Assembly: GCA_021778115.1 (NCBI GenBank)
Contig: JAJYCS010000002.1
Coordinates: 22,230-86,229, forward strand
Length of the DNA stretch: 64,000 nt
Reading direction: 5' to 3'
DNA from: Deltaproteobacteria bacterium
Lineage (GTDB): Bacteria > Desulfobacterota > Desulfuromonadia > Geobacterales > Pseudopelobacteraceae
Part shown: positions 9,757-18,662 of the stretch, piece after piece
Numbering within the stretch: position 1 is the first letter of the stretch
How the letters are laid out: every line of letters starts with the position of its first letter
Translations under genes and position numbers: made by a program
Notes under the pieces: generated by a model
What the model was told of the DNA's origin: nothing
Seen by the model: the letters and a program-made list of their open reading frames with translations, nothing else
The model's database searches: none

Positions 9757-10193
9757 AGGCGGTCATCCAGCGGGTTTCATCCGCCTCCGTCACGGTTGCG
9801 GGCCGGTTGGTCGGTCAGATCGACCAGGGGATCATGGTGCTCGTGGGGGTGGAGAAGGGGGATGTGGAGGCCTCGGCCGACTGGCTGGCCGAGAAGATCG
9901 TGGGTCTGCGGATCTTTGAGGACGGGGACGGCAAGATGAACCGCTCACTCAAGGATGTCAACGGAGCGGTCCTGGCGGTATCCCAGTTTACCCTGGCCGG
10001 TAACTGTGACAAGGGGCGGCGCCCCTCCTTTGACACGGCAGCACCGGCTGAGGAGGGTAAACGGTTGTACGACTATTTCGTCGAGGCGTTGCGTCGTCAG
10101 GGTGTTCCGGTACAGACCGGTATCTTTCAGGCCGACATGCAGGTGGCGCTGGTGAACGACGGTCCGGTCACCTTTATCCTGGAGAGGAGATAG
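9753..10193 (+). CDS. dtd: D-aminoacyl-tRNA deacylase
   Basis: DTD enzyme of 146 residues that hydrolyses D-amino acids (and glycine) from mischarged tRNA. The family start [15 protein letters not shown] is clear. The catalytic/chirality motifs are SQFTL (here SQFTLAG, residues about 78-84) and the GPVT motif near the C-terminus (VNDGPVTF). The [10 protein letters not shown] segment is also typical. Full length for the family. Starts inside the last codon of the hybrid kinase gene (ATGA overlap) and is followed after 4 bases by a small membrane-protein gene. Confidence 0.96.
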   Translation: MKAVIQRVSSASVTVAGRLVGQIDQGIMVLVGVEKGDVEASADWLAEKIVGLRIFEDGDGKMNRSLKDVNGAVLAVSQFTLAGNCDKGRRPSFDTAAPAEEGKRLYDYFVEALRRQGVPVQTGIFQADMQVALVNDGPVTFILERR

Positions 10194-10197
10194 TGCC

Positions 10198-10488
10198 ATG
10201 CAACGGGGCAGTCTGAAAGCGGTGGTGGTCAGCATCGGGTTCTGGCTGGCCTGGCTGCTGCTGGGGGCGGGGCTGCTGCTGCCGACCCCCACGGCCAGCT
10301 TCTGCCTGGTCTTTTTAGCGGTGAGCTGTGCGGTGGTTCCACTGGCCTTCGGTGATACCAAACGCCGCATTGGCGCCGTGATCGCCCTGATCCTGGGGGT
10401 GGCGCTGGCGGTCTCCCTGGTGGGCAGGATCGGACACGATCCCTCTTTCAAGAAGAACCGTCCTGCCCCTACTCGCCAAACAGGCTGA
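10198..10488 (+). CDS. Small membrane protein, unknown
   Basis: Predicted inner-membrane protein of 96 residues with three hydrophobic stretches: about 8-28 (VVVSIGFWLAWLLLGAGLLL), 32-50 and 58-78. No family is recognised. It starts 4 bases after dtd (ATG at 10198 with GGAGAGGAG just upstream), so it belongs to the same transcript. Its 3' end overlaps the convergent HD-domain gene by 20 bases. The basic C-terminus (KKNRPAPTRQ) should face the cytoplasm. Confidence 0.65.
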   Translation: MQRGSLKAVVVSIGFWLAWLLLGAGLLLPTPTASFCLVFLAVSCAVVPLAFGDTKRRIGAVIALILGVALAVSLVGRIGHDPSFKKNRPAPTRQTG

Positions 10489-11569
10489 GGTTGCCTAACT
10501 TCTCAAACGGTTGGTTGCCGAAGCGGGCCTTGTCCTGCTTCGGGCGTTCGGTCTGCTGGGCCGTGCTTGGTGCGGCCTCCGACGGCTCGGCTAGCGCCAC
10601 GATCTCCTCATCCTCGTCCATGCCGTTGCCGGTAAAGAAGTAGAGGTTGTACAGCCGGTGATGGGAGGTCCAGCGGTTGCCCTGGGCGGTCTCCTTGGCG
10701 ATGTGGGAGCGGATGCCGTTGATCTTGGAGTCCATATCGTCCAGGTAGTGCAGGATGGTGGCCTCCACGGTCTTGGGGCGCTTGGGTGAGCCGTACTCGT
10801 ACTGGCCGTGGTGGGAGAGCAGCATATGCTTGAGCAGCATCGCCAGTTCGCGGGGGAAACCGGGCAGTTGGGCGATCCGCTCGGTCAAGAGCTCCACGCC
10901 GATGCTGATATGGCCCAGCAGCCGCCCCTCGTCGGTGTACTCAAAGGCCCGCTCGTAGGCAAGTTCGGCCACCTTGCCCAGGTCGTGCAGGAGCGCCCCC
11001 ACCACCAGCAGGTCACGGTTCAGGTCCGGGTAGAGCGGCACGACAGCCTCAACCAGCCGCACCACCGACAGGGAGTGTTCCAAAAGCCCCCCCAGGTAGA
11101 CGTGGTGCATCCCCTTGGCGGCGGGCGCCTTGCAGTAGCCGGCCATGAAGGCGGCATCGCGTGTAAAGCTCTCCATCAGGCTTTTGAGGTGCGGGTTGGT
11201 CAGCGAGGCCACCACGTGAGCCAGTTCGGCCTGCATCTCGGCCAGCGGTACCGGCGAGACCGGCACGAAGTCGGCCAGATCGACCCCCTCCTCCTCCAGC
11301 CGTTTGATCTCCTTGGCCACCAGCTGCATCTTGCCCATGTAGAGGGAGGCCGTGCCGCGGATCTGCACGAAATCACCCTTCTGGAACCTCTTGTCCAGCT
11401 CGTCCACGTTGTCCCACAGCTTGCCGTCGATCTCGCCGCTCTTGTCCATGAACTTCAGGTTCATGTACGGCTTGCCGTTCTTGGCCATGGCCATGGTCTT
11501 TTCCTTGACCATGAATACTGAATCAACGGTGTCTCTATCCTTCAGGTCGGCGATGTACTGTTTGGGCAT
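10469..11569 (-). CDS. OB-fold plus HD-domain protein (YhaM-like exoribonuclease)
   Basis: Protein of 366 residues with an N-terminal OB fold (residues about 10-90; TVDSVFMVKEKTMAMAKNGK, YMNLKFMDKSGEIDGKLWDN) and an HD phosphohydrolase domain (about 150-300; LEHSLSVVRLV, GALLHDLGKVAEL, LLSHHGQYEYGSP, YLDDMDSKI). This architecture is that of the YhaM/CBF1 3'-5' exoribonuclease family. The metal ligands His, His-Asp and the later His and Asp are all visible. The ATG at 11569 begins the family start MPKQYIADL; no strong ribosome site is seen. Its tail is low-complexity and ends in convergent overlap with the small membrane-protein gene. Confidence 0.85.
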   Translation of the reverse strand: MPKQYIADLKDRDTVDSVFMVKEKTMAMAKNGKPYMNLKFMDKSGEIDGKLWDNVDELDKRFQKGDFVQIRGTASLYMGKMQLVAKEIKRLEEEGVDLADFVPVSPVPLAEMQAELAHVVASLTNPHLKSLMESFTRDAAFMAGYCKAPAAKGMHHVYLGGLLEHSLSVVRLVEAVVPLYPDLNRDLLVVGALLHDLGKVAELAYERAFEYTDEGRLLGHISIGVELLTERIAQLPGFPRELAMLLKHMLLSHHGQYEYGSPKRPKTVEATILHYLDDMDSKINGIRSHIAKETAQGNRWTSHHRLYNLYFFTGNGMDEDEEIVALAEPSEAAPSTAQQTERPKQDKARFGNQPFEKLGNLSLFGE

Positions 11570-11600
11570 GGAGGTTCTTTCTTTTATAGAAATGAGCTTA

Positions 11601-11978
11601 TCAGGCTGCCAGGCGGAAGGTGGCGTCAATCTCGTCCCAGGGCACGTAAAAGTGGCCGCTGGCATCCTTTTCAACCAACCCCAGACGCTCCATGGCCTTG
11701 ACATCATCAAACACGTTACGATACTGACGGTGGAGGTGCTTTGCCAATGCATTGATACTGGCATGTCCCATGCGGCGCAGTTCTGACAGCAGTTCAAACC
11801 GTTTCGGCGTCAGATGTTTGAGCAACATCGGCAGGTTATCAAAATATAAGCGCTCGACCGTTTTTTGGGGCAACCAGCCATCGTCAAGCCGGTCGGCAAG
11901 CAGCTTCAGCTCATCGAAAAATTCGTTGTCACTTTTTATGCCGATTTTCAGGTCACGTTTTTCTTTCATACCGCTCAC
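11601..11978 (-). CDS. Antitoxin-type HTH regulator (HVO_A0114-like)
   Basis: DNA-binding protein of up to 125 residues with a winged-helix core near 60-110 (LTPKRFELLSELRRMGHASINALAKHLHR, followed by VFDDVKAMERLGLVEKDASG). This layout is that of the HVO_A0114/MarR-like antitoxins found next to TumE toxins. The frame opens at a GTG (11978) overlapping the toxin stop (GTGA); an ATG at 11969 is the alternative and has GGAGAGG about 11 bases ahead. Toxin precedes antitoxin, the less common order. It probably neutralises the upstream product and represses the operon through the palindrome at 12271-12289. Confidence 0.75.
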   Translation of the reverse strand: MSGMKEKRDLKIGIKSDNEFFDELKLLADRLDDGWLPQKTVERLYFDNLPMLLKHLTPKRFELLSELRRMGHASINALAKHLHRQYRNVFDDVKAMERLGLVEKDASGHFYVPWDEIDATFRLAA

Positions 11979-12253
11979 ATCCTCTCCAGATCCGCTTCAA
12001 AATCTTCCACCAGCTTGCGTAGGGTGGTGAAGCGATAGGCCTCTTCAACCGGTCCAACATGCCGGTGGTCACCTTTGCCGCGTTCATTATCGTACCGGAC
12101 AATGCAGGTACCGTCTGTTAAGCCGCAGTACAGGCGGTATTTGAACGGGTGCACACTGCCTGCAACCGGTTCGGAAAGGCGCCAGATCACTACCTCGATG
12201 ATCCGGCTGTTCTTTTCTTTCCGGTATCTGATGATCTCTCTGGCGGTCCCCAC
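11975..12253 (-). CDS. TumE/DUF6516-type toxin
   Basis: Small basic protein of 92 residues that matches the TumE (formerly DUF6516) toxin family by its pattern: VEVVIWRLSEPV-like strand, HPFKYRLYCGLTDG-like strand, RYDNERGKGDHRHVG, and a C-terminal helix (RKLVEDFEADLERM). The DNERGKGDHRH block with His and Arg residues is the conserved core. Start is GTG at 12253 with GAGGT four bases ahead. It overlaps the antitoxin gene and lies just downstream of a 19-base palindrome. Mode of toxicity is not established from the sequence. Confidence 0.72.
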   Translation of the reverse strand: MGTAREIIRYRKEKNSRIIEVVIWRLSEPVAGSVHPFKYRLYCGLTDGTCIVRYDNERGKGDHRHVGPVEEAYRFTTLRKLVEDFEADLERM

Positions 12254-12270
12254 TTTTACCTCTTAGGCTA

Positions 12271-12289
12271 TATGTTATTAAATAACATA
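12271..12289. promoter_or_regulatory. 19-base palindrome, toxin-antitoxin operator
   Basis: Perfect inverted repeat TATGTTATT-A-AATAACATA, 17 bases upstream of the toxin start. A+T-rich and isolated in a G+C-rich region, it is the expected binding site for the antitoxin regulator and likely covers the operon promoter. Confidence 0.65.
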
Positions 12290-12336
12290 CCAGGCTGACT
12301 TCATCAACCGCTATCGCACTACCGCCCTGATGATCT

Positions 12337-13743
12337 TCACCGTTTCCAAGCCATCCGCTCCCTGGCCCGCTCGATGCGGGCAACGGTCTCGACTATCCCC
12401 AGCGCCATCACGATCTCGCCGATGCCGGGGGCCTGGGTGCCGCCGGACAGGGCCACCCGCACCGGTTGGCCGACCTGAGGCATCTTCCAGTTGTTTTCGC
12501 TGCAGAGCTCCTTGAACAGGGCGTCCACTGCCGCGGTATCGGCCGGCTGCAATGCGGTGAGCTTGGCTGCCACCGCATCAAAGACCGCTGCCAGGTGCGG
12601 CTTGTCGAACTTGGCCAAGGCCGCCTCATCGTAGCTGGCGGGGGCCTGGTAGTAGAACAGAGCCCGCTTGGCCATCTCCTCCAGGGTCTGAGCCCGCTCC
12701 TGCAGGGTGGCCACCACCCCGCCCAGGTCAGGGGCGCTGGTGTCGGTCACGCCGCGGGTTGCCAGGTGGGGCTTGAGCAGTTCCGCCAGCCGGGCCGGTT
12801 CCGAGCTCTTTATGTAGTGGGCGTTCAGCCAGTTGAGCTTGTCCGGGTTGAAGACCGACGGCGCACGGCCGACGTTGCTGATGTCGAACTTTTCCACCAT
12901 CTCCTGGCGGGAGAAGATCTCGTCGTCGCCGTGGCTCCAGCCCAGCCGGACCAGGTAGTTGTTGAGCGCCTCCGGCAGGTAGCCCATCTCGCGGTAGGCG
13001 ATCACGCTGGTGGCGCCGTGGCGCTTGGAGAGCCGCGCCTTGTCGCTACCCAGGATCATCGGCACATGGGCGAAGAGCGGCACCGGGTAGCCGAGCGCCT
13101 CGTAGAGCTGGATCTGACGCGGGGTGTTGTTGACATGGTCGTCGCCGCGGATAACGTGCGAAATTTTCATCAGGGCATCGTCGATCACCACACAGAAGTT
13201 GTAGGTGGGGGTGCCGTCGGTGCGGCTGATGATCAGGTCGTCCAGCTCGGCGTTGGGGAAGGCGATGCGGCCCTTGATCAGGTCGTCGAAGGCAGTCTCC
13301 CCCTCCTCCGGTGCCTTGAAGCGGATCACGTGGGGCTTATCCAGCGGCTGGTCCTTCCGGTGACGGCAGGTGCCGTCGTACTTGGGCTTGCGTCCCTCGG
13401 CCATGGCCGCCTCCCGCTTGGCCTCCAGCTCCTCTTGGCTGCACCAGCAGCGGTAGGCCTTGCCTTCGTCCAGCAGCTTCTGGACATGCTGCTGGTAGAG
13501 CGGGAAGTTTGCGGTCTGGTAGAACGGCCCCTCGTCCCAGTCAAGCCCTAGCCACTCCATCCCCTGCAGGATGGCGTCGACGGATTCTTTTGTGGAGCGT
13601 TCGGTGTCGGTATCCTCAATCCGCAGGATAAAGGTGCCGCCGAAGTGGCGGGCGTAGAGCCAGTTGAACAGGGCGGTGCGGGCACCCCCCACGTGCAGGT
13701 AACCGGTGGGAGACGGGGCGAAACGGACGCGCAGGTTGGACAT
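12337..13743 (-). CDS. gltX: Glutamyl-tRNA synthetase
   Basis: Class I aminoacyl-tRNA synthetase, 468 residues, charging tRNA-Glu (and in lineages lacking GlnRS also tRNA-Gln). The N-terminus shows [19 protein letters not shown] with the HIGH-type motif HVGG, then [10 protein letters not shown]. The zinc-site region ([13 protein letters not shown]...CRH) and KMSKS-type loop ([12 protein letters not shown]) follow. The C-terminal anticodon-binding domain ends with [15 protein letters not shown]. Full length. It stands alone with short untranslated flanks. Confidence 0.97.
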   Translation of the reverse strand: MSNLRVRFAPSPTGYLHVGGARTALFNWLYARHFGGTFILRIEDTDTERSTKESVDAILQGMEWLGLDWDEGPFYQTANFPLYQQHVQKLLDEGKAYRCWCSQEELEAKREAAMAEGRKPKYDGTCRHRKDQPLDKPHVIRFKAPEEGETAFDDLIKGRIAFPNAELDDLIISRTDGTPTYNFCVVIDDALMKISHVIRGDDHVNNTPRQIQLYEALGYPVPLFAHVPMILGSDKARLSKRHGATSVIAYREMGYLPEALNNYLVRLGWSHGDDEIFSRQEMVEKFDISNVGRAPSVFNPDKLNWLNAHYIKSSEPARLAELLKPHLATRGVTDTSAPDLGGVVATLQERAQTLEEMAKRALFYYQAPASYDEAALAKFDKPHLAAVFDAVAAKLTALQPADTAAVDALFKELCSENNWKMPQVGQPVRVALSGGTQAPGIGEIVMALGIVETVARIERARERMAWKR

Positions 13744-13861
13744 AGTGAATGACTCTCTTTCTAGCGGTATGCAGGGGATCTAAGGTCGTTCAAGCTGCTA
13801 GTGCGATCTGGCGTGAGGCAGGTCGTGGCCGGTGGCAGTTGAGGGGCCAGCATGATCAGTT

Positions 13862-15796
13862 TCATTTGATACAGACCCGCCGTACCTCGTGAATATCGGT
13901 TACCCCCTGCAACACCTTCAGGATGCCGTCCTGTTTCAGGGTGGTCATGCCGTCACGGAGGGCCTGGAGTCGGATATCGTCGGTGTCTGAGCGGCGTTTG
14001 ATCAGGGTGCGCAGGGGAGGGGTGACCTCCAGGACTTCATGGATCACCAGTCGTCCCCGATAGCCGGAGTGGCCGCACTGCTCACACCCCAGGGGACGGG
14101 CCAGGGTGAGGGTCGCCGGATCGAGCCCGGCATCGCCCCAGAGGTCGCCGCCATACTCCTCTGCCAGGGCATCCCGTTCCGCCTGATCCGGCGTGTAGGT
14201 GGTCTTGCAGGCGGGGCAGAGACATCGGGCCAGCCGTTGGGCCAGGACGCAGAGGAGGGAGTCGGAAAAGCTGTACGGGTCGATCCCGATCTCCAAAAGC
14301 CGGGTGACGGTCTCGGGGGCCGAGTTGGTGTGCAGGGTGGAGAGGACCAGATGGCCGGTGAGGGAGGCCTCCACGGCGATGGTGGCGGTCTCCTCGTCAC
14401 GCATCTCCCCCACCATGATGACGTCCGGGTCGAGGCGGAGGAAGGAGCGGAGGGCAGCCGAAAAGGTGAAGCCGATCTTCGGGTTGATCTGCACCTGACG
14501 CAGGCCGGGCTGGGTGATCTCCACCGGGTCTTCGGCGGTCCAGATCTTGCGGTTGGCGGCGTTGATCATGGCCAGGCCGGAATGGAGGGTGGTGGTCTTG
14601 CCCGAGCCGGTGGGACCCACGACCAGCACCAGGCCGTAGGGACTGGTGACAGCATGTTCGAATACCTGACGGTTCCGTGCGGTGAGGCCCAGGCGATCGA
14701 ACAGGATCGGCTCACCGCTGGTCAGTATCCGGATTACCACGTCCTCCAGATGTCCCACGGTGGGCATGGTGGCGACCCGTAACTCGATATCCAGGGGGCC
14801 GAACTTCTTGAAGTCGATCTTACCGTCCTGGGGGCGGCGGCGGTCGGCTATGTCCAGATCGGCCATGATCTTGATCCGCGAGGGGATGGCGAATTTGTAT
14901 TTGTACGGGATCTTCTGATAGAGCACGCACTGGCCGTCAATCCTGATCCGCACCGTCACGTCCCGTTTGCCGGGGTACGGCTCGATATGGATATCCGATG
15001 CCTTTTTCATGTAGGCGTCGTACACGATCTTGTTCACCAGTTTGACGATCACCGAGTCCTTCTCGGTGACCTTGCGGACCTCTTCCTCTTCCTCCGGTTC
15101 ATCAAAAGCCTGTGTCTTGTTCAGCAGGTCGGCGATGCTGTCCGGCACCAGATCGAGGTTCACGTCGTCGTCATCCGTCCGGCTGCTGGGGAGATCGATC
15201 CGGTAGAGCAGCCTGAGGGCATGGATGATACTCTGCTCCGAGGCGATTACCGAGATGATCTTCAGGCGGATGGAGTCTTCCAACTGCTTCAGGTCGTGGC
15301 CCCGCAACGGCCGTGCCATGGCCAGGGTCAGGGTGGTGCCGATCATGGAGATCGGCGCCAGCAGGTGTTTTTGGGCATAGACCGGGCTGATGTAGCGTGA
15401 GAGGGACGGATCGAGGGTTAGGGCGTTCAGGGCGACGCAGGGGAGATCGAACTGTACGGCCAGGGCCTGGGCCAGCTGTTCATCATCGACAAGGCGCAGT
15501 TTGCGCAGCGCCTGTTCCAGAGGAATATCGTGCTGTCGGCTCAGCTCCCGTGCCTGGGTGAGCTGTTGCGGGGTGATCGCCCCCCGTTTCAGGAGGATCT
15601 CGGATAGCTTGGGACGCTTCTGTTTCTGGTCAAGCACCAGCGACAGGTCCCCCTCCCCGATATAGCCGAGTCGTGAGAGGAGCTGGCCGATGGTCTGGTC
15701 AGGAAAACTGGTCTGCAGCTGCAGGGCCTCATCCAGCTGTTCCTGGGTGATGAGCCCCTGCTCAATCAGCAGTTCCCCCAAACGTTTGGTAATCAT
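13862..15796 (-). CDS. PilB/GspE-type secretion ATPase
   Basis: Cytoplasmic hexameric ATPase of the type II secretion/type IV pilus assembly family, 644 residues. Two N-terminal MshEN/GspE_N modules (about 1-70 and 60-150; RLGELLIEQGLITQEQLDEAL and KLSEILLKRGAITPQQL) precede the ATPase core. Walker A is VVGPTGSGKTTT, the Asp box and Walker B lie in LRLDPDVIMVGEMRDEETA, and His box HLVLSTLHTNSA follows. A four-Cys zinc element is present (CLCPAC and CEQCGHSGYRGR). First gene of a three-gene operon with two unrecognised envelope proteins; no pilin, PilC or secretin gene is near, so it may drive a non-standard machine or work with genes elsewhere. Confidence 0.9.
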   Translation of the reverse strand: MITKRLGELLIEQGLITQEQLDEALQLQTSFPDQTIGQLLSRLGYIGEGDLSLVLDQKQKRPKLSEILLKRGAITPQQLTQARELSRQHDIPLEQALRKLRLVDDEQLAQALAVQFDLPCVALNALTLDPSLSRYISPVYAQKHLLAPISMIGTTLTLAMARPLRGHDLKQLEDSIRLKIISVIASEQSIIHALRLLYRIDLPSSRTDDDDVNLDLVPDSIADLLNKTQAFDEPEEEEEVRKVTEKDSVIVKLVNKIVYDAYMKKASDIHIEPYPGKRDVTVRIRIDGQCVLYQKIPYKYKFAIPSRIKIMADLDIADRRRPQDGKIDFKKFGPLDIELRVATMPTVGHLEDVVIRILTSGEPILFDRLGLTARNRQVFEHAVTSPYGLVLVVGPTGSGKTTTLHSGLAMINAANRKIWTAEDPVEITQPGLRQVQINPKIGFTFSAALRSFLRLDPDVIMVGEMRDEETATIAVEASLTGHLVLSTLHTNSAPETVTRLLEIGIDPYSFSDSLLCVLAQRLARCLCPACKTTYTPDQAERDALAEEYGGDLWGDAGLDPATLTLARPLGCEQCGHSGYRGRLVIHEVLEVTPPLRTLIKRRSDTDDIRLQALRDGMTTLKQDGILKVLQGVTDIHEVRRVCIK

Positions 15797-15802
15797 GGTC
15801 CC

Positions 15803-17137
15803 CTACCGTTCCTGCACCTGGTAACCGTCGTCATGGAGCAGTTCCCGCAGGCCGGCGTCAAGGGGACGATCGGTCACCATGACGGCTCCGCCGTCCGGGG
15901 CGCCATTTTCCAGCAGAAAGCCCGACATCTGGAGAGAATAGCGTCCGGCGGCGTCGGCCAGGAGCAGATGTGAGGCGTAGACCGCAGGGAGGTTCAAGGC
16001 GGTGAGCAGCTTGGCGGCAACGACCCTGAAGGTGTCGTGGGGTTCCAGGAAGACCACCCGATACCCCTTGGTCTCCAGAAGCCGTGTCAGGGTATAGGCC
16101 ACCGGATCGCCGGTGAAGCGGGCCACTACATATCGGTTGCCCGCACGCTCAAAATAGCGGTCGGCAGTCACGTCAAGCGAGATGCCGTTTTCGGCGGCGC
16201 TGAAGAGCTGGATGCGGCGACGGTGCTCGGCCGGGATGGCCAGGGCCCCGAGGAGGCGGTCCACAAGGGGCCCCTGACGGCCATCGGTGATCTCGACAAT
16301 CCGGTGCCGCAGGGGCATGGCGGTTGCCGGCTGGTCGGCCAACGGCTCAAGCAGCCGGAACCCCTGGTTTTTGATATAGTCCTGTAAGGCGGGGGGATAG
16401 CCCTGGCGGGCGGCGCTGACCAGCACCAGATCGTTGCGCAGGAGACTGTCGGGGGTGCGCTCCACCTTGAAGTCCGGACGGAGGGTCAGCTGCGGGTCGG
16501 TGCCGAAGGTCATGACCGGGTTCTCGGCCACGGAATAAAACCCCCCTGCCGCCAGCAGGGAGGCCAGCAGCCGGCGCCCATCACCGGGTGGCCCGGAGAC
16601 GATACGGATCGCCGGGTCCTGGTCATGGATCAGGGTCTGCACCAGCGCCGGCAGGGTCCCGTCGGCATCCAGCAGCACCGTACCGCCATCGGCTGCCTGC
16701 AGCAAGGGGTAGCGTGACGGATCGACCGTAAGGCTGAACCGGCTGGAAGAGAAGACCAGGGGTTTCAGCGGCGGCCCCTGGTGGGGTGAGACCGCATCCC
16801 AGAACTGGCGGATCTGTGTATCAAAGCGACCGGCGGCGAGGGGGGCAGTCCCGGTCAGTTGCAGGGTGGTTGCGGGGTGGCGGGATGCGGAACCGTTGAG
16901 GCGGAGATTGGTGGCGCTCTCTCCCCTCGCCACGCTCCGGTGGTGGTGACGCCGCGGCCGATGCTGATGGCGATGTGGCAGGCGGGCCCTGTGGCGCGGG
17001 GGGTGGGAGAGCTGGCCGGGCTCAAGGGTGAAGCGGGGGTCAAGGGCACCGGCAGACGGTGGTTCCACCAGCAGAAGGGGGAGGAGCAGGAGGGTAACGC
17101 AGAGCGACAGCCGGCTTGGCGTGGGGAAGGTGATCAT
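15803..17137 (-). CDS. Exported protein of unknown function
   Basis: 444-residue protein with a signal peptide at 1-32 (hydrophobic LCVTLLLLPLLLVE, cleavage near SAGA-LD). A His/Arg/Pro-rich basic stretch at about 43-70 (HRARLPHRHQHRPRRHHHR) could bind metal or nucleic acid or be a linker. The rest is a mixed alpha/beta protein with two similar halves: VLLDADGTLPALVQTLIH and MTDGRQGPLVDRLLGAL-like segments, then YRVVFLEPHDTFRVVAAKLL. No family is recognised. It sits 6 bases before the PilB-like ATPase gene and 8 after the next upstream gene. Periplasmic location is inferred. Confidence 0.6.
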   Translation of the reverse strand: MITFPTPSRLSLCVTLLLLPLLLVEPPSAGALDPRFTLEPGQLSHPPRHRARLPHRHQHRPRRHHHRSVARGESATNLRLNGSASRHPATTLQLTGTAPLAAGRFDTQIRQFWDAVSPHQGPPLKPLVFSSSRFSLTVDPSRYPLLQAADGGTVLLDADGTLPALVQTLIHDQDPAIRIVSGPPGDGRRLLASLLAAGGFYSVAENPVMTFGTDPQLTLRPDFKVERTPDSLLRNDLVLVSAARQGYPPALQDYIKNQGFRLLEPLADQPATAMPLRHRIVEITDGRQGPLVDRLLGALAIPAEHRRRIQLFSAAENGISLDVTADRYFERAGNRYVVARFTGDPVAYTLTRLLETKGYRVVFLEPHDTFRVVAAKLLTALNLPAVYASHLLLADAAGRYSLQMSGFLLENGAPDGGAVMVTDRPLDAGLRELLHDDGYQVQER

Positions 17138-17145
17138 CGGTAACC

Positions 17146-18459
17146 TCAGGAGAACAGTTCGAGCACATAGGCCTGTATCGATCCACGGGCACCAGTGCGG
17201 TAGATGATCAGTTCGGCACGCCCCGGAATCACAGCGTGCTCCAACAGCAGACCTCCCCTGCGTTCACGGTCGGTGAGGCGATACCGGTCGCTCCCGGTCA
17301 GGGCTACCAGGGCCTGACGGAGTTCTGCCGTCGTAATCGCGCCATCTTCCACGGTCAGCGTCTGCAGGGCCTTCAGGCGGCCATGTTCGTAAAACAGTCG
17401 GTAGTCCCGGTGTCGGGAACGATAGCGTTCCCAGCCGGGGTGGGTAGCGGCAAAGGCGGTGTCATGTCCCGTTGCGGGGATGAACGGGGGGAGCGTGGTA
17501 ACCGCCCGGGTTGGTACCGTGGGGCGGTTCCGGGTAGCGCTGGTAGTCGCCAGGGTCGCCGGACGCTGCTGTGGCGGGGGGGCGACCACAGTGCCGCCAC
17601 GGCGGCTGTCGGGCTGCCGTCCGATCCACCACCAGATACCGGCCGCCACCAGGGCAAGCAGCAGCAGGAGGGCGGCGAACAGGTGGCGCTTGGTCTGCTG
17701 CCGGGCATGGTAGGTCTTTTCCATTACCAGCAACGCCTCTGCCACCGGATCTGCCGTTTTTTCCGGCTGTGGTACCGGGGCAGCCACCGGTTTCGGCGGG
17801 AGAGGCTGCGGTGTGGGCTGGTGGGAGGCGTCGGGTGCAGGAGGTGTCGGCGCCATACGGGGAGGAGGCGCTGCGGCCATCGGTTCGGCCGGCGGACCGC
17901 CTGGAGCATCCTGCACGAAGAGGGGCTCACGCTCGGGTTCGTCAGACGGTTCGGTTCCGGGTAGCTGTCCTGCGGGGGAGGGCCTGAATATGGAGTCCTC
18001 GGTCAGGTAGGCATCGAACTCAGGTTGATCCGGCCGGGGGGTGGCTGCGTTAGCCGCGGGCGGCCCCGGCGGCTCATAGACCTGTGCCCAGTGGGCGCCA
18101 AGCTGCTGCTGCAGGGCCTGTTGGAGGTCCCGGCAGACCGCTTCGAACGGCTGGGTCAGGTCAACGGTCCGGCTGAACAGGTCGGCAGGCGCCGGGGCGG
18201 TTGGGGGAGAACCCTGCAGAAGGATGAAGGCGGGGGCGCCGTTCCCCAGGAGCAGCTGGAGGTGGCGCGCCACGTTTTCGGCGGTCAGCCCGGCGATCCT
18301 ATCCTGCAGGCAGGCCACCAGCGGCCGTTTGTCGTAAATCTCTTTCAGGCCGTGGTCGAAGTCGCGTACCACGGCAATCCGGAGCTTGAGGAACTGCTGG
18401 AAATGGGCGCGCAACGGCTCTATCAGCGGGTTGTCGGATATGAAGAAGAGGGTCAGCAA
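17146..18459 (-). CDS. Membrane protein with receiver-like N-terminus, unknown
   Basis: About 437 residues if the TTG at 18459 is used (GAGG nine bases ahead); the frame is open to an ATG at 18612, but a TTGACA-17-TACATA promoter lies inside that extension. The N-terminal 120 residues resemble a degenerate receiver fold (LLTLFFISDNPLIEPL, PLVACLQDRI, PAFILLQGSP) without the phosphoacceptor. A Pro/Ala-rich linker follows, then one membrane helix near 305-325 (LFAALLLLLALVAAGIWWWI), and a C-terminal periplasmic domain ending in LELFS. No family recognised. First gene of the operon with the exported protein and the PilB-like ATPase, which suggests a membrane anchor for that ATPase. Confidence 0.55.
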   Translation of the reverse strand: MLTLFFISDNPLIEPLRAHFQQFLKLRIAVVRDFDHGLKEIYDKRPLVACLQDRIAGLTAENVARHLQLLLGNGAPAFILLQGSPPTAPAPADLFSRTVDLTQPFEAVCRDLQQALQQQLGAHWAQVYEPPGPPAANAATPRPDQPEFDAYLTEDSIFRPSPAGQLPGTEPSDEPEREPLFVQDAPGGPPAEPMAAAPPPRMAPTPPAPDASHQPTPQPLPPKPVAAPVPQPEKTADPVAEALLVMEKTYHARQQTKRHLFAALLLLLALVAAGIWWWIGRQPDSRRGGTVVAPPPQQRPATLATTSATRNRPTVPTRAVTTLPPFIPATGHDTAFAATHPGWERYRSRHRDYRLFYEHGRLKALQTLTVEDGAITTAELRQALVALTGSDRYRLTDRERRGGLLLEHAVIPGRAELIIYRTGARGSIQAYVLELFS

Positions 18460-18507
18460 GCGGGGCAACCTCGTGGTGAAGGCTGTGGCGGCGTTGGTGT
18501 AGGACGT

Positions 18508-18536
18508 TATGTACGTGCTTACGCCCTGATTGTCAA
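18508..18536 (-). promoter_or_regulatory. Sigma-70-like promoter of the PilB-like operon
   Basis: On the minus strand TTGACA (18536-18531), a 17-base spacer and TACATA (18513-18508). The -35 is perfect and the -10 is weak. Transcription would start near 18501, downstream of the longest possible ATG of the first gene, so it favours the TTG start at 18459. Confidence 0.45.
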
Positions 18537-18600
18537 GCCGACCTTCACGAAAACGGCGCCTTAACGCGGGGCGGGGTGCGGTATGAACGGCTTTTTGCTT

Positions 18601-18631
18601 TTGACAAAACATCGTGTTGCTGTGCTACAAT
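18601..18631 (+). promoter_or_regulatory. Sigma-70-like promoter of the acyl-CoA synthetase gene
   Basis: TTGACA (18601-18606) and TACAAT (18626-18631) are close to consensus, but the spacer is 19 bases, longer than the optimum. It would give a leader of about 25 bases before the ATG at 18663. Confidence 0.45.
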
Positions 18632-18662
18632 CCGCCCCAAACTTGGACGAGGGGCCATACCC

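Noticed and set aside
12466..13551. 361-codon open frame antisense to gltX
   Set aside because: Shadow of gltX, which has all synthetase motifs; no ribosome site or homology-like pattern.
16850..17060. Frameshift suspected in the His/Arg/Pro-rich stretch of the exported protein
   Set aside because: No other frame restores a recognisable domain, so a basic linker in an intact frame is the simpler reading.
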